Of a DNA stretch of 64,000 nt, positions 63,601-64,000 are shown one piece after another (positions within the stretch are counted from its first letter, which is position 1; each line of letters starts with the position of its first letter). Position numbers and translations under genes: made by a program. The stretch comes from Haliclystus octoradiatus (Eukaryota > Cnidaria > Staurozoa > Stauromedusae > Haliclystidae): positions 16,119,936 through 16,183,935 of the forward strand of contig OU744448.1 in assembly GCA_916610825.1 (NCBI GenBank), given 5' to 3'. The notes below the pieces were generated by a model. That model saw only the letters and a list, made by a program, of their open reading frames with translations. It was not told the DNA's origin and did no database searches.

Positions 63601-63672
63601 GATACTATACTATTGGAAACTATACTATACTATGCTATACTATGCCCTCTATCCTATACCACCTTATTCTAT
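63601..63672 (+). repeat. Pentamer segment B, block 2 copy
   Basis: GATACTATACTATTGGAAAC followed by TGCTA, TGCCCTC and CCACCTTATTC, as in block 1 at 43561-43635 (offset 20038). It lies about 476 bp after segment A here, against about 671 bp in block 1. Confidence 0.85.
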
Positions 63673-64000
63673 ACTATACTATACTATACTATACTATACT
63701 ATACTATACTATAGGATACTATACCATACTATACTATACTATACTATAGTATACTATACTATACTATACTATACTATACTATACTATACTATACTATACT
63801 ATACTATACTATACTATACTATACTATACTATACTATACTATACTATACTATACTATAATATACTATACTATACTATACTATACTATACTATACTATACT
63901 ATACTATACTATACTATACTATACTATACTATACTATACTATACTTTACTATACTATACTATACTATACTATACTATACTATACTATACTATATTATACT

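Larger units (their letters stand above)
60631..64000 (+). repeat. TATAC/CTATA pentanucleotide satellite, block 2
   Basis: The same pentamer on the same strand as block 1, running beyond the window. About 61321-61750 is a pure run of some 86 copies. Variant segments C (61749-62190), A (63070-63310) and B (63601-63672) match block 1 in rotated order. A second A-like stretch with CCACCCTATCC lies at 63440-63570. The first bases contain a phase slip (ACTAATACC at 60653). No gene is seen. Confidence 0.97.

Noticed and set aside
60614..63859. Long Leu-Tyr-Tyr-Thr-Ile open frames in pentamer blocks
   Set aside because: A stop-free simple repeat; several overlap in different frames with the same composition.
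1..64000. tRNA, rRNA or other structured RNA genes
   Set aside because: No stretch departs from the two repeat families long enough to hold one.

Overview
The window is non-coding repetitive DNA with no recognisable gene. It consists of a 59-bp satellite in very large arrays, blocks of a TATAC/CTATA pentanucleotide satellite, and one 200-base run of N. Such megabase-style tandem arrays, higher-order duplications and a scaffold gap point to eukaryotic heterochromatin (pericentromeric, subtelomeric or similar). The species cannot be named from this sequence. Canonical satellite monomers have 20 G+C in 59 bp (about 34%); the pure pentamer is 20% G+C.

Layout: (1) 1-42283, about 717 monomers of the 59-bp satellite with the A-rich strand on +. 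(2) 42284-42483, 200 N. (3) 42484-46210, pentamer block 1. (4) 46211 to about 60630, about 245 monomers of the same satellite in the opposite orientation (T-rich strand on +). (5) About 60631-64000, pentamer block 2, in the same orientation as block 1 and running off the end of the window.

The 59-bp arrays are not uniform. Diagnostic variant monomers recur in the same order, revealing overlapping segmental amplifications. In the left arm these are a four-copy family in the first 9 kb (spacings 2831, 2947 and 1944 bp), a 2415-bp-offset pair, a pair 15379 bp apart, a pair about 4950 bp apart, a 19-monomer tandem (1119 bp), pairs at 2825 and 3061 bp, and a clean tandem of about 1649 bp. In the right arm they are a separate 19-monomer tandem (also 1119 bp) and a pair 5541 bp apart. 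The two pentamer blocks share three marked segments, but in rotated order (A-B-C versus C-A-B).

Each canonical monomer combines a perfect 16-bp dyad (AATTCCC-AA-GGGAATT), an overlapping 10-bp palindrome (AATTCGAATT) with the only CpG, three short A-tracts spaced close to one helical turn, and a site fitting the SOX/HMG consensus. The dyad matches the consensus palindrome I know for animal EBF/COE transcription factors. This is the most interesting observation, but any binding is inference. All long open frames come from repeat arithmetic (59 = 2 mod 3; the pentamer has no stop on +) and are not treated as genes.
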